Origin: Mesorhizobium sp.
GTDB taxonomy: Bacteria; Pseudomonadota; Alphaproteobacteria; Rhizobiales; Rhizobiaceae
Assembly: GCA_004020645.1 (NCBI GenBank)
Contig: SAQL01000022.1
Coordinates: 1-64,000 of the forward strand
Length of the DNA: 64,000 bases
Reading direction: 5' to 3'
The position numbers and the translations under genes are program-made. The notes below the pieces were generated by a model. It searched no databases. It worked only from the letters and a program-made list of their open reading frames with translations, and was not told where the DNA came from. Within the stretch, counting starts at the first letter, position 1, and the number at the start of each line of letters is the position of its first letter. Positions 8,472-18,376 of this stretch are shown in pieces.

Positions 8472-8658
8472 GGTAGAATGTTGACATTCATCTCGTCGAT
8501 GAGAACGAGCAAGTGGCGCCAATTGCAGACCTTGCCAGCGACGCCGGGACGGTAAAGTCTCGCCCCCAAAGGAGGCGCTGGCGAAGGAACCATCCGTGCG
8601 TTGGTCGACAAGGTGAGCGCTGTAGAAGGCGACGAACCGGGTGCGGGCGCGAGCCCCA

Positions 8659-11124
8659 CTACCCAAGCTTGTGACAAAGTCGATCGAGCACGTCTCGAAG
8701 CGCATTAGCGGCTTGGTCACGCTCGTCAGCAGACATCAGCTCGGGTTCAGCCTCCACCCTGAGATGCGGCAGCACGGTTCGAACGGCGCTGCGGGCGGCG
8801 ACCATATTGGCCTTCAGATCGAGGACCCGATAGGTGGCGACGGGATAGGCGATGCCCCTGACCTGGATGTGTCCAAGTTCCACGCAGGCGATAGTGTCCT
8901 TCACTTGCGCAAACGTCTCATAGGAAATGAGCACGGCGCCCGGCGGCGCCTCCTGCTCGAGGCGTGAGGCGAGATTCACGGCGCCGCCGATGATCGTGTA
9001 GTCCATCCGGTCCTCGCTGCCGAAGTTGCCGACGGTGCAGTAGTCGGTATGGATGCCGATGCGGCAGCGCAGCGGCGTTTCGATGCCGAGGTCACGCCAG
9101 ATTTCGGCAAGGTCGGTCATCCGCTTCTGCATGGCGAGGGCCATCTCGACGCAGGCGAGCGCGTCCTCCTTGACACCGCGAGTCTCCGGATCGCCGAAAA
9201 ACATCAAGATCGCGTCACCGACATACTTATCGATCGTCGCGCCGTGATCCGAAGCAATTTTCGACATTTCCGTCAGGTAGTGGTTGAGGAGCTGGGTGAG
9301 ATCCTCGGACTCCATCTTGTCAGTGGTCTCGGTAAAGCCAGCGATGTCTGAGAAGCATATGGTCAGCTTCTTGCGCTGGCTGGCGATCCTGACGTCCTGA
9401 CGGCCAGAAAATATCGATTTGTACACCTGCGGCGCGAGATACTTGGCCAGCTTGTTGGAAAGCGCCTCGAGAGCCGCGGATTTCTCGGCGAGGTTCTCCT
9501 CCCGTTGCTTCAGCTCCGTGATGTCCGAGTAGACGGCGACCGTTCCGCCGCCGGTGATCCGCCGCTCGCCTATCATGATCCATCGTCCATCGCCGCGCCG
9601 CTGCACCCAGGGATCGCCAGGGTTGCGGTGCCGGGAGAGCCGCTCGGCGACCCATTCCTCGACCCGCCCCTCGGCATCCTTGATGTAGCCGCGCTCAGCG
9701 GACCGGCGGATGATGTGCTCGAATGTCGTGCCGGGCGTCATTTCCTCCAGGCCGGCGTAGAGCAATTCGCGATAGCGACTGTTGCTGAGGACGAGCCGGT
9801 CCTGCCCGTCGTAGAGAGCGAATCCCTCGGAGATGCTCTCGATGGCATCGACGAGCCGCTGGCGCGCCTCGGCGACCTCGCGCAGGTTCTTTTCCTCGAC
9901 CTCGACCGCGGTGTCCCGGAACAGCCTGAGCGCCTCGGCCATGCGGCCGATTTCGTCTCGGCCGGCGGCAGGTAGGGGCGCTCGAAGATTGCCGCCAGCG
10001 ATCGCGAACATGCCTTGGCTCACCGCCCCCAGCCGGGCGAGAAGGCTTCGGTCGACATAGAGCCAGACCACCAGAACCGAACTCAGAAGGCTGAGGAAGG
10101 CGGAGCCAAGGACAACTCCGGTGCCGTAGCGCTGGACGACCGCGGCTTCGAGACCGGACGCGGTGATCTCGCGGTCCGCCGCGGCGACCAGCTGATCAAC
10201 AGCAGCGGTGAGGCTGCGCGACAGCCGATTGTTTTCGCCGAGAAGCTTTTCGCCCTGCGCCAGGACGGCGAGCTCGTCCTGGCGGGCCTTGGGGATGCTC
10301 TTTTCGCCATCGATCAGCGCCTTAAACTCGTCCACCCGTTGTCGGAAGCGGACCTGCAGCTTCACGTCGACCTCGGCGGAGATCGTTTCCAGGGCGGCAA
10401 GGGACCGGCGCAGCGGAAACAGGGCCAACGCCAGATCGCCCGGCGTCGGCGCGTCCGCCGTCCTGACCAGAGCGTCGTTGACCGCCGACATCTCCTGGTG
10501 CGCCCTCTGTTGGGGGATGTAGGCCGCAATCGCCTGGACGAGATCGGCCATGATCGCCGCGCTTCGATCCGGCGCGAGCGATGCGTCGGCCGCGGCCGCC
10601 CGCCACTGCGCGAGCCTGGAATTCATCACCAGGATGCCGGGGGCCACGAGACGCTGGCCTGCAATTGTCGTCGCCGACAAGCGGCGCAACAACTCTTCCT
10701 TGCGCGCGACCACGGCGAGGCGCGTGGCAACAAGGTCGTCGAGAGCGTCGAGGTTGCGCCTGAGACCGAGCACCGCGGCCTCGATCTCAGCCACCGCTGG
10801 CGTTCCAAGCGCGGCACCCTTGAGCGCGGCCAGCAGCCCCTCGAGGCGCGTCATCTCGACCCCGATCGCGGCCGAGACTTCGTTGTGCCGGGCTTTGCTG
10901 GTCGACGTCAGCACGGCCGGCGCAATGGCCGCGACCCGCTCGGCCTGGCGCGACAGCTGGAGGGAGGCAAGCGCCGACGGCACCCGATCCCTGGTGATGC
11001 GGTCGACGACGTCGCCGACCTGGAGAAAGGCATACAGGGCAGCCGCTGTTGCCAGCACTGCGAAGGCGCTGATCCCGAAAAAAGCCAGCAACAGGCGGCC
11101 GCGTATACCGAGGCGTTCAAGCAT
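8659..11124 (-). CDS. Membrane class III adenylate/guanylate cyclase with HAMP and PAS
   Basis: An 821-residue sensor. A transmembrane helix at ~10-32 and another at ~335-357 enclose a helical periplasmic domain of about 300 residues. A HAMP region (~357-410), a PAS domain (~425-545) and a class III nucleotide cyclase domain (~575-765) follow. The metal-binding Asp lies in CFSDIAGFTETTDKM, the second in KYVGDAILMFFGDP, and the ribose/transition-state segment in DYTIIGGAVNLASRLE. It should make a cyclic nucleotide in response to a periplasmic signal. The gene for an exported binding protein lies just upstream (stop at 11206, 81 bases away) on the same strand, so the two are probably co-transcribed and may act as receptor and effector. 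A downstream effector is not in the window. Confidence 0.9.
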   Translation of the reverse strand: MLERLGIRGRLLLAFFGISAFAVLATAAALYAFLQVGDVVDRITRDRVPSALASLQLSRQAERVAAIAPAVLTSTSKARHNEVSAAIGVEMTRLEGLLAALKGAALGTPAVAEIEAAVLGLRRNLDALDDLVATRLAVVARKEELLRRLSATTIAGQRLVAPGILVMNSRLAQWRAAAADASLAPDRSAAIMADLVQAIAAYIPQQRAHQEMSAVNDALVRTADAPTPGDLALALFPLRRSLAALETISAEVDVKLQVRFRQRVDEFKALIDGEKSIPKARQDELAVLAQGEKLLGENNRLSRSLTAAVDQLVAAADREITASGLEAAVVQRYGTGVVLGSAFLSLLSSVLVVWLYVDRSLLARLGAVSQGMFAIAGGNLRAPLPAAGRDEIGRMAEALRLFRDTAVEVEEKNLREVAEARQRLVDAIESISEGFALYDGQDRLVLSNSRYRELLYAGLEEMTPGTTFEHIIRRSAERGYIKDAEGRVEEWVAERLSRHRNPGDPWVQRRGDGRWIMIGERRITGGGTVAVYSDITELKQREENLAEKSAALEALSNKLAKYLAPQVYKSIFSGRQDVRIASQRKKLTICFSDIAGFTETTDKMESEDLTQLLNHYLTEMSKIASDHGATIDKYVGDAILMFFGDPETRGVKEDALACVEMALAMQKRMTDLAEIWRDLGIETPLRCRIGIHTDYCTVGNFGSEDRMDYTIIGGAVNLASRLEQEAPPGAVLISYETFAQVKDTIACVELGHIQVRGIAYPVATYRVLDLKANMVAARSAVRTVLPHLRVEAEPELMSADERDQAANALRDVLDRLCHKLG

Positions 11125-11205
11125 CGCGGCAACGCTTTGATCCGAATGAACCTGCTAACGTGGTCTGCATCAGATATCTCAAGCGGCGCGCCGTCGAATT
11201 GGCCC

Positions 11206-12303
11206 TTACTCGACCGGCACGTACTCTCCACTTCGCCAGACGTACCATACCCAGTTCTGGGTCGAGAGATCGCCCTTGTCGTCGAAATCGATCGAGCCCA
11301 GGACAGTGTCGAACTCCTGCCCGCGCAGGGTCGCGATGACCGTCGCCAGCTCCAGCGAACCTGCCTTCTCGACCGCCTGCGCCCAGACCTGGACGGCAGC
11401 ATAGCTCAGCAGCGTGTAGCCTGCGGGCTCGAAGTTTTCGGCACGGAATCGCTCCACTACCGGGGCCGCTTCGGGGTTTCGCCGTGGGTCCGCGGAGAAC
11501 GTGAAGAGGGTCCCCTCGGCCGCGGGGCCGGCGATCAGGGCAAATTCCTCGGTCGCCAGGGCATCGCCGGAGATGATCTGAACCGCGTAGCCGCGGTCGC
11601 GTGCGGCGCGAACAATCAGCGCAACCTCGGCATGATACCCACCGACATACAGCACGGCGATGCCAGCGGCCTGTAGTGCAGCGACCTCGGCCGAATAGTC
11701 GTCCTTGCCCGGGGTGTACGCGTCGTAGACAGCTTCGGTCACGCCCCGCTTGTTCAGCTGCTTTCTGGTCTCATCGGCGAGACCTTTCCCATATGTCGTG
11801 CTGTCGTGAAGGATCGCGACCTTCTTGTCGCCCCAGCGATCGGCTAGGTGGTTGCCGGCCACGATTCCTTGCGTATCGTCGCGACCAATGACGCGGAAGA
11901 CGTTGGCCCGACCCTGTTCGGTCAGCTGCGGATTGGTCGATCCCGGCGAAATCTGCAAAACTCCCGCCGCCTCGTACACCTTCGATGCCGGGATCGAGGC
12001 TCCGGAGCAGTAGTGACCGATGACGAGCACCACGCCATCAGCGACCAGCTTCCGGGCTGCCACCACCGCCTGCTCGGGATCGCAGAAATCGTCGACCGCG
12101 ATTAACCCCACCTGCTGGCCGAGAACGCCGCCCGCCGCATTGAAGTCGGCAACAGCCATCTCTGCCCCACGCTGCCCCTGCTCGCCAATCCAGGCGAGCC
12201 GTCCCGTCATCGCGGCCGAAACCCCGACCAATACCTCCGCCCGCGCGGGGCAGATGAACAACGCCGCGAGCGCCACAAAAGCCACTGTGATGATACGGTG
12301 CAT
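11206..12303 (-). CDS. Branched-chain amino-acid-type (LivJ-like) periplasmic binding protein
   Basis: A 365-residue type I periplasmic binding protein with a Sec signal peptide ending near CPARA. Typical LivJ-like segments are GVSAAMTGRLAWIGEQGQRG, GGVLGQQVGLIAVDD, VIGHYCSGASIPAS and ILHDSTTYGKG. No permease or ATPase of the Liv class is adjacent. Instead the next gene in the same direction is the membrane cyclase. That orphan arrangement suggests a sensing role as much as transport. Start at ATG 12303 with a GGGGTG-like site just upstream. Confidence 0.88.
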   Translation of the reverse strand: MHRIITVAFVALAALFICPARAEVLVGVSAAMTGRLAWIGEQGQRGAEMAVADFNAAGGVLGQQVGLIAVDDFCDPEQAVVAARKLVADGVVLVIGHYCSGASIPASKVYEAAGVLQISPGSTNPQLTEQGRANVFRVIGRDDTQGIVAGNHLADRWGDKKVAILHDSTTYGKGLADETRKQLNKRGVTEAVYDAYTPGKDDYSAEVAALQAAGIAVLYVGGYHAEVALIVRAARDRGYAVQIISGDALATEEFALIAGPAAEGTLFTFSADPRRNPEAAPVVERFRAENFEPAGYTLLSYAAVQVWAQAVEKAGSLELATVIATLRGQEFDTVLGSIDFDDKGDLSTQNWVWYVWRSGEYVPVE

Positions 12304-12668
12304 GGTGACACCCCAAGCGTGTAGTTTACGCCAATCCCGTCAACGCCGACAGTCCTTTCCGCGAGCGTGGATATCTTGGCTGTTCCTACAGCGCACTCGT
12401 CTCGTCGTTGATTAGGCTTCTACCTGGATTTGCCATATCCCTGCGCGGGTTAGTTGACGGCTGAAGCGCTCGCGCTTGCCGACGTTCTCAACAAAATCGG
12501 GCCTAAGCGGTTGTTGCCATCGCGTGCTACGAGTGGATTGCCCCCTTTGCAGACGTTCCGGCCCGACCTACGAAGGTCGCTTTCGGGTCTTGGGCAGGAG
12601 TTCGGCCGAGCGCGAACGAGTTTCCGCTTAGAGCCGAACTTTGCCGTTCAGAGCGATTGGGTTTGGCC
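12304..12668. other. Intergenic region upstream of the LivJ-like gene
   Basis: No gene is recognised in these 365 bases. They should contain the promoter of the leftward binding-protein/cyclase unit and the 3' end of the leftward GntR gene. No clear terminator or operator palindrome was seen. Confidence 0.4.
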
Positions 12669-13466
12669 TTACCGCCGCGACCGCCCAATAACCTCGTCGG
12701 TGTTGGCGAGCAGCCTGTGCACGGCATTCCTTGCAGCCGCCGGACGCCTGAGACGGATGTTCTTTTCGATCGCCTCGTGCAGTGACTGCGCCCGCCGCTG
12801 ATCGCTGGTCTCGCGGGTGACGAAGACGAACAGATGGTCGAGCGCGGATTCGATCAGCACGCCGAGCGGCACCAGCAGGTCGTTGCCCGACGCTCGCAGG
12901 ATGGCGAGATGAAATCGCGTATCGGCGCGGGTGCGCTCCGGCAGCGTCGCCGCCTCGCCCATCTCGCGGCAGGCCTGGCTGATCTCGGCCATCTGCTCGT
13001 CGCTGTGCCGGATCGCGGCAAAGGCGCTGGCTTCCGGCTCGATGATGTGGCGGAATTCCTGGACGGTGCGCAGGAACATTTCGCGATCGGGCGCCGTCGC
13101 GTACCAGGCAAGCACGTCGCGATCGAGCAGGTTCCAGCGCTCTTTTGGTTCGACCCAGCTGCCGATCTTGGGGCGTGAGGCCAGCAGGCTCTTGGCCATC
13201 AGCATCTTGATCGCCTCGCGAACCGCGGAGCGGCTGACGTTGAAAGTCTCGGACCATTTGGCTTCGTTGGGCAGGATGGTTCCCGGCGGATAGTCGCCGC
13301 GCACGATCCTGAGGCCGATCTCGTTGGCCAGCGACGCATGCACGCTCGATCCGGGGATCAGCGCCGCGTCGGTACGGCGCGCGCCGGGCGGACGGGCAGC
13401 CTGTGCCTTGACCTTGGCCTGTGCCTTGACCGTTGTAGGTCGCTTTTTCAATCTTGCGTCCGACAT
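12669..13466 (-). CDS. GntR/FadR-family (FCD) transcriptional regulator
   Basis: A 265-residue regulator from MSDARLKKRP. A Lys/Ala-rich N-terminal extension (~1-45) precedes a winged helix (~50-115) with GTILPNEAKWSETFNVSRSA and VREAIKMLMAKSLL, then an all-helical FCD effector domain with metal-type His residues (EFRHIIEP, DTRFHLAIL, LHEAI). FadR-type regulators usually repress an adjacent catabolic operon and are released by its organic acid or sugar-acid substrate. The gene is downstream of the CUT2 sugar-binding protein on the same strand and probably controls that importer. ATG 13466 is preferred over an upstream in-frame ATG at 13529 because similarity begins after it. Confidence 0.88.
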   Translation of the reverse strand: MSDARLKKRPTTVKAQAKVKAQAARPPGARRTDAALIPGSSVHASLANEIGLRIVRGDYPPGTILPNEAKWSETFNVSRSAVREAIKMLMAKSLLASRPKIGSWVEPKERWNLLDRDVLAWYATAPDREMFLRTVQEFRHIIEPEASAFAAIRHSDEQMAEISQACREMGEAATLPERTRADTRFHLAILRASGNDLLVPLGVLIESALDHLFVFVTRETSDQRRAQSLHEAIEKNIRLRRPAAARNAVHRLLANTDEVIGRSRR

Positions 13467-13601
13467 CCATGTTCCCCGGCACAGGCTGAACTCAAGGCAC
13501 GGCAAAGCAGGAGCGGTTCGCCCCAGCACTGTCGCCTCGCAGGTTTTCGTGAACCGGTGTGACGGGGCGCCCGTCGAGCGGACGCCCCGAAAACTGCGAT
13601 C

Positions 13602-14591
13602 CTACTTCTGGATGCAGGTGTCGGCCGTATCCTTGGTGCACTCGTCGAGACCGGTGAAGACCGGATCGGCGACCGGCTTGCCTTCGATCAGGTCGATCAT
13701 CACCGAAGGCGCCTTGTAGCCCATCTCGAACGGCCGCTGGCCGACCAGCGCGGTCACCAGACCCTCCTTGGCAATGGCCACTTCCTCACCGATCGTATCG
13801 GCGGCGCCAATGACGAACTCGTTCTTGGCGATCTTGTCGGCCATCGGCTTGAACAGGTCGCGATAGGGCTGCGGCGCGCCGAACAGCGGCCAGCCGCCCA
13901 TGATGCCGAAGGCGTCGAGATCGGGATTGGCGGCGAGGATATCGGTCATCGCCTGCACGCCCTTTGCACCGTCGTCATTGGTGAACACCGGGCAGCCGGC
14001 GACCTCGGTCCAGCCGCCCTCGCCGGCGAGCGCCGGGAGATCCTTCTGGTCCGTAAGCGCGTCGCGCATGCCCTGGGCGCGGCGCAGGATGTTGTCGGCC
14101 GCGGGATTGCCCTGGATGGTGCAGATCTTGCCACCCTCCGGCTTGGCCTTCTTGATGTACTCGCCGATCTTGTAGCCCATCAGGTAGTTGTCGGTGCCGA
14201 GATAGGTCTTGCGCAGCGCCGCATCTTCCTTGCTGAGGTCAGCGTCGAGCGTCATGATCGGGATCGACGGATTGGCGCTCTTGATCGTCTGCGCGATCAG
14301 CGGTGCGTTGGACGGCGAAATGGCCATCGCCGCTGTGTCCGGCTTGCTCAGCATGTCCTGGACGATCTGGGCTTCGCCGGCCTCGTCCGAGGTCGACGCC
14401 GGACCGGTGTAGAAGCACTCATAGTCCGAGCTGGCGTTTTCCTTGTTCCATTTTTGGCAACCCTGATTGATGGCCTCGAAGAACGGATTGTCGAGCCCCT
14501 TCACCACGATGACGAGCTGTTTCTTGGCCATGGCCGGCCCGGCGCCCAACGCCAGCATGGCGACGGCAGCGAGCAATAGTGATTTCCTCAT
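13602..14591 (-). CDS. Sugar ABC transporter periplasmic binding protein (CUT2/RbsB type)
   Basis: 329 residues from MRKSLLLAAVAMLALG, with a signal peptide ending at GPAMA. The mature part follows the RbsB fold: QLVIVVKGLDNPFFEAINQG at the start, ISPSNAPLIAQTIKSA, then IMTLDADLSKEDAA and GGWPLFGAPQPYRD. The start at 14591 has a strong GGGAGG ribosome-binding site (14597-14605 region). The upstream in-frame extension to 14813 is not protein-like. The gene is divergent from the ATPase/permease pair at 15017-16796, which should complete the importer. The substrate is unknown; galactofuranose-, ribose- or polyol-like sugars are possible. Confidence 0.88.
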   Translation of the reverse strand: MRKSLLLAAVAMLALGAGPAMAKKQLVIVVKGLDNPFFEAINQGCQKWNKENASSDYECFYTGPASTSDEAGEAQIVQDMLSKPDTAAMAISPSNAPLIAQTIKSANPSIPIMTLDADLSKEDAALRKTYLGTDNYLMGYKIGEYIKKAKPEGGKICTIQGNPAADNILRRAQGMRDALTDQKDLPALAGEGGWTEVAGCPVFTNDDGAKGVQAMTDILAANPDLDAFGIMGGWPLFGAPQPYRDLFKPMADKIAKNEFVIGAADTIGEEVAIAKEGLVTALVGQRPFEMGYKAPSVMIDLIEGKPVADPVFTGLDECTKDTADTCIQK

Positions 14592-15016
14592 GTCAGTCCT
14601 CCCTTGAAACAGACGGACACGGCGTGTCCGCCACACAGACCAGCCCGGATGCGCGATGACAGAGGTTCGTTTCGCGAGCGCTCGTGTCGTCAAGCCGGGC
14701 CGATAAGCATTTCCAGATGCGGTTGCAGACCAGCGCGATATGGACGCTGCCAGATCCTCGACCGATAAACCTCCGCCTACTCCGCCCGGCGCGCCGGAAC
14801 AGGAGATCGGCATAATCTCCTCCGACGCCTAGCTAATATCGGCTTGCGACAGACGTCAATTGCTATTTGTCCTACAAAACGGATTTTTCGAAAGAGGCCG
14901 CTGTTGACGGCAAGGGGGCATGTGCGTAAATGGGCGAAAGCGCGGTTCCCGGGAGGAGCTGGGAAGAGCGAGGCCGCGGCAGGACCGCAGGCCGAAAGCA
15001 CGGAGGAAGCAGTCTG
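14592..15016. promoter_or_regulatory. Divergent promoter region of the CUT2 importer
   Basis: These 425 bases separate the leftward binding-protein gene and the rightward ATPase gene of what should be one importer, so both promoters and the operators for the nearby GntR and/or AraC regulators are expected here. GGAGG at 15003-15007 serves GTG 15017. I could not identify a convincing palindromic operator by eye. Confidence 0.45.
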
Positions 15017-15757
<741 letters not shown>

Positions 15758-15797
15758 TGCCAGCCGGTTTCACCACGCAAGCAGATAAAGGTCGACG

Positions 15798-16796
15798 ATG
15801 GCAGTAACTCTTGACCAGACGATCGCGCAGAAACAGCACACTTTGCTGACCCGGGTGTTTGCCAGCCAGACCTTCTGGGTGGTGATCGCGGTCATCCTCG
15901 CCTGCCTGTTCCTGTCCATCGCCACCGATTCCTTCGCTACGACGAAGAACCTCTACAACATCACCCGCAACATCACCTTCGTCGCCATCGTCGCGCTCGG
16001 CATGACCTTCGTCATCATCACCGGCGGCATCGACCTGTCGGTCGGCTCGGTGCTTTGCCTGTGCTCGATGGTGCTCGCCGTGACTATGCATGCCGGCTAC
16101 GGCATCGAGATCGGCATTGCCGCTGCGATCGCGACGGCGCTGATCATCGGCGCCTTCAACGGCATCCTGATCGCCTATCTCGGCTTTCCGCCGTTCGTGG
16201 TGACGCTCGGCATGCTGTCGATCGCGCGCAGCCTGGCCATGGTCGCCTCCAACAACACCGTCGTCTTCCAGTTCGGACCCGACCACGACAAGCTTCTGGC
16301 GCTGGGCGGCGGCGCCTTTGTGTTCGGCATCGCCAATCCGGTGCTCTACATGATCCTGCTGGCGCTGATCACCGGCTTCGTCCTGCGCTGGACGAAATTC
16401 GGCCGGCATATCTTCGCCATCGGCGGCAACGAGCATGCGGCGACGCTGACCGGTGTTCCGGTGCGCCAAATCAAGGTCGCTGTCTACATGATCTCGGCGC
16501 TGGCAGCAGGCCTTGCCGGCATCATCCAGACCGGTTGGCTGGGCGCCGTCACCACCAATCTCGGCAACGGCATGGAGCTTCAGGTCATCGCCGCCACCGT
16601 TATCGGCGGCGCCAACCTGGCCGGCGGCATGGGCACGGCCTTTGGCGCCGTCGTCGGCGCGGCGCTGATCGAAGTGATCCGCAACAGCCTTGGCCTGCTC
16701 GGCATCAACGCCTTCTGGCAGGGGGTGTTCATCGGCGGCGCCATTCTGATGGCGGTCCTGTTCGACCGGCTCCGCAATTTCAGGCGCAACGAATAG
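15798..16796 (+). CDS. Sugar ABC transporter permease (RbsC family)
   Basis: 332 residues with about eight to ten hydrophobic segments. Family marks are GMTFVIITGGIDLSVGSVL, the EAA-like GGNEHAATLTGVPVRQIK, and VIAATVIGGANLAGGMGT. It forms the membrane channel of the importer with the ATPase just upstream (gap 40 bases). The following gene encodes an AraC regulator, in the same direction. Confidence 0.92.
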   Translation: MAVTLDQTIAQKQHTLLTRVFASQTFWVVIAVILACLFLSIATDSFATTKNLYNITRNITFVAIVALGMTFVIITGGIDLSVGSVLCLCSMVLAVTMHAGYGIEIGIAAAIATALIIGAFNGILIAYLGFPPFVVTLGMLSIARSLAMVASNNTVVFQFGPDHDKLLALGGGAFVFGIANPVLYMILLALITGFVLRWTKFGRHIFAIGGNEHAATLTGVPVRQIKVAVYMISALAAGLAGIIQTGWLGAVTTNLGNGMELQVIAATVIGGANLAGGMGTAFGAVVGAALIEVIRNSLGLLGINAFWQGVFIGGAILMAVLFDRLRNFRRNE

Positions 16797-16971
16797 GCCG
16801 CAGGTCACGAGCGCTATTCGTTTCCCTTGCTATCGCTCAGTCTGAAAATCGGCCGGTACGGCCCATGGCGGGCGCCAGCCGTGCGCATGTGCCTTGACGC
16901 AGGCCCGGACTGAGCCGCACTATCCCCATTGCAGGCGAAGGGAGGCCAGTCGCCTGCGGGAGGATATACCC

Positions 16972-17799
16972 ATGACGGAAGCGATCAGGCTCTACTGGGG
17001 CCGGTTCGGACATGTTTCTGTCCTGAACGTCGCCAGCGACTTCGTCACCCATGCCCATGTCGAGGCGCATATAATCATCTGGCTGGAAGGCACCGCCGGC
17101 GAGATGACCATCGGCCGCGAGACGGTGCGGCTTGGACCCGGCACCGCCGCCGGCATCAATTCCTTCCAGCCGCACAGTCACGCTTTGTCCCGCGACGGCC
17201 GGCCCGGCCTGTTCCTCGCCTTCTACATCGATCCGGACTGGGCGCGCCGGCGCCGCGACCTGCCGTCCGCCGCGCCGCTGTTTTCAGCACCGGCGATCAC
17301 GCTGGAGCCCTGGCTGCACAAGGCGGCAGCCAACCTTCTCGACCATCTCAGCGACAATGAGAGCATCGACGACATCGCCAATTACGAGATCGAGCGCTTC
17401 ATCGACAGCGTGCTCGACGCCGCCGACGCCTCGGCGCCGCAAGTGGCACGCACCCGCGTCCACACCATGCAGGATTTCCGCGTCCGCAAGGCGATCCAGC
17501 TGATGAAGGCTAATGTCTGCGAGCGCATCTGCTTCGATGATGTGGCGCGCAGCGTCGGCCTGTCGCGGCCGCATTTCTTCGCACTGTTCAAGGAGCAGAC
17601 CAATCTGACGCCCAACGTCTACTGGAACACGCTGCGCATGGAGGAAGCGGTGCGGCAGTTGCAATGGTCGCAGGAGCCGCTGATCTCGGTCGCCTGCAAT
17701 CTCGGCTTCACCACGCAGGGCAATTTCTCACGCTTCTTCCGCGATCATGTCGGCGTTCCACCGACTCTCTATCGCGAGGCGGCGCGGGCCATTTCCTGA
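16972..17799 (+). CDS. AraC-family transcriptional regulator
   Basis: 275 residues from MTEAIRLYWGRFGHVS. An N-terminal cupin-like sensing domain (~1-150) includes HAHVEAHIIIWLEG and PGTAAGINSFQPHSHAL. The C-terminal HTH_18 domain includes FDDVARSVGLSRPHFFALF and NLGFTTQGNFSRFFRDHVG. ATG 16972 has a GGGAGGA ribosome-binding site at 16958-16964; the earlier in-frame ATG at 16894 lacks one. It lies between the sugar importer and the molybdenum hydroxylase operon, so it may link uptake to the expression of either. Confidence 0.9.
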   Translation: MTEAIRLYWGRFGHVSVLNVASDFVTHAHVEAHIIIWLEGTAGEMTIGRETVRLGPGTAAGINSFQPHSHALSRDGRPGLFLAFYIDPDWARRRRDLPSAAPLFSAPAITLEPWLHKAAANLLDHLSDNESIDDIANYEIERFIDSVLDAADASAPQVARTRVHTMQDFRVRKAIQLMKANVCERICFDDVARSVGLSRPHFFALFKEQTNLTPNVYWNTLRMEEAVRQLQWSQEPLISVACNLGFTTQGNFSRFFRDHVGVPPTLYREAARAIS

Positions 17800-17901
17800 A
17801 CATTTTCAGACTTATTGATAGGCGTTCAAGACGCATTGATAAGCGCCGCCGGGCTCGCCGCCCTACCCTCGCAACACAGATATCTGCAAGGGAACGATCA
17901 T

Positions 17902-18345
17902 ATGGCGAAAGTCACCATCTCCAGCGTCATCGACGCGCCGGTCGAAAAGGTCTGGGCGCGCATACGCGACTTCAACGGTCTGCCGAGCTGGCACCCGCGC
18001 ATGGTCGAGAGTCATATCGAGGACGGCAAGGATGCCGGCGCGATCGGCTGCGTGCGCAACTTTCAGCTCGCCAGCGGCGCCCGCATCCGCGAAGAGCTCC
18101 TCGACTTCTCCGACGACAATTTCCTCGTCAGCTACTCCATCCTGGAGACGCCGCAACCGCTGACCAACCACAAGGCGACGCTGCAGTTGCGGCGGGTGAC
18201 CGATGGTGACCGCACCTATGCCGAATGGACCGCCAGCTTCGACGCTGCTCCCGAGGAAGCCGACAAGCTGGCCGAAGGCATGGGCGCCAACGTCTTCCAG
18301 GGCGGCTTCAACGCTTTGAAAAGTCATTTCGCCGGCCAAGGTTGA
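17902..18345 (+). CDS. SRPBCC (polyketide cyclase/CoxG-like) protein
   Basis: 147 residues with a START/Bet v1-type fold: ISSVIDAPVEKVWARIRDF, LPSWHPRM, the GCVRNFQLASGARIREELLD strand pair and a C-terminal helix ending FNALKSHF. In CO-dehydrogenase-like operons, CoxG-type SRPBCC proteins help assemble or anchor the enzyme; others bind small ligands. It is the first gene of the Mo-hydroxylase operon, 31 bases before the FAD subunit. ATG 17902 is preceded by AAGGGAA (about 17888-17894). A role in maturation is inferred from position. Confidence 0.82.
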   Translation: MAKVTISSVIDAPVEKVWARIRDFNGLPSWHPRMVESHIEDGKDAGAIGCVRNFQLASGARIREELLDFSDDNFLVSYSILETPQPLTNHKATLQLRRVTDGDRTYAEWTASFDAAPEEADKLAEGMGANVFQGGFNALKSHFAGQG

Positions 18346-18376
18346 ACTGAATTGGGCTGACAAACAGGAGCGTTCC

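Noticed and set aside
10015..11676. 553-codon rightward open frame
   Set aside because: Lies antisense to the cyclase and LivJ-like genes, is Arg/Asp/Gln-rich without any domain, and is a GC-driven shadow.
14592..14813. Extended start for the CUT2 binding protein
   Set aside because: The signal peptide and ribosome-binding site are at ATG 14591; the extra residues are not protein-like.
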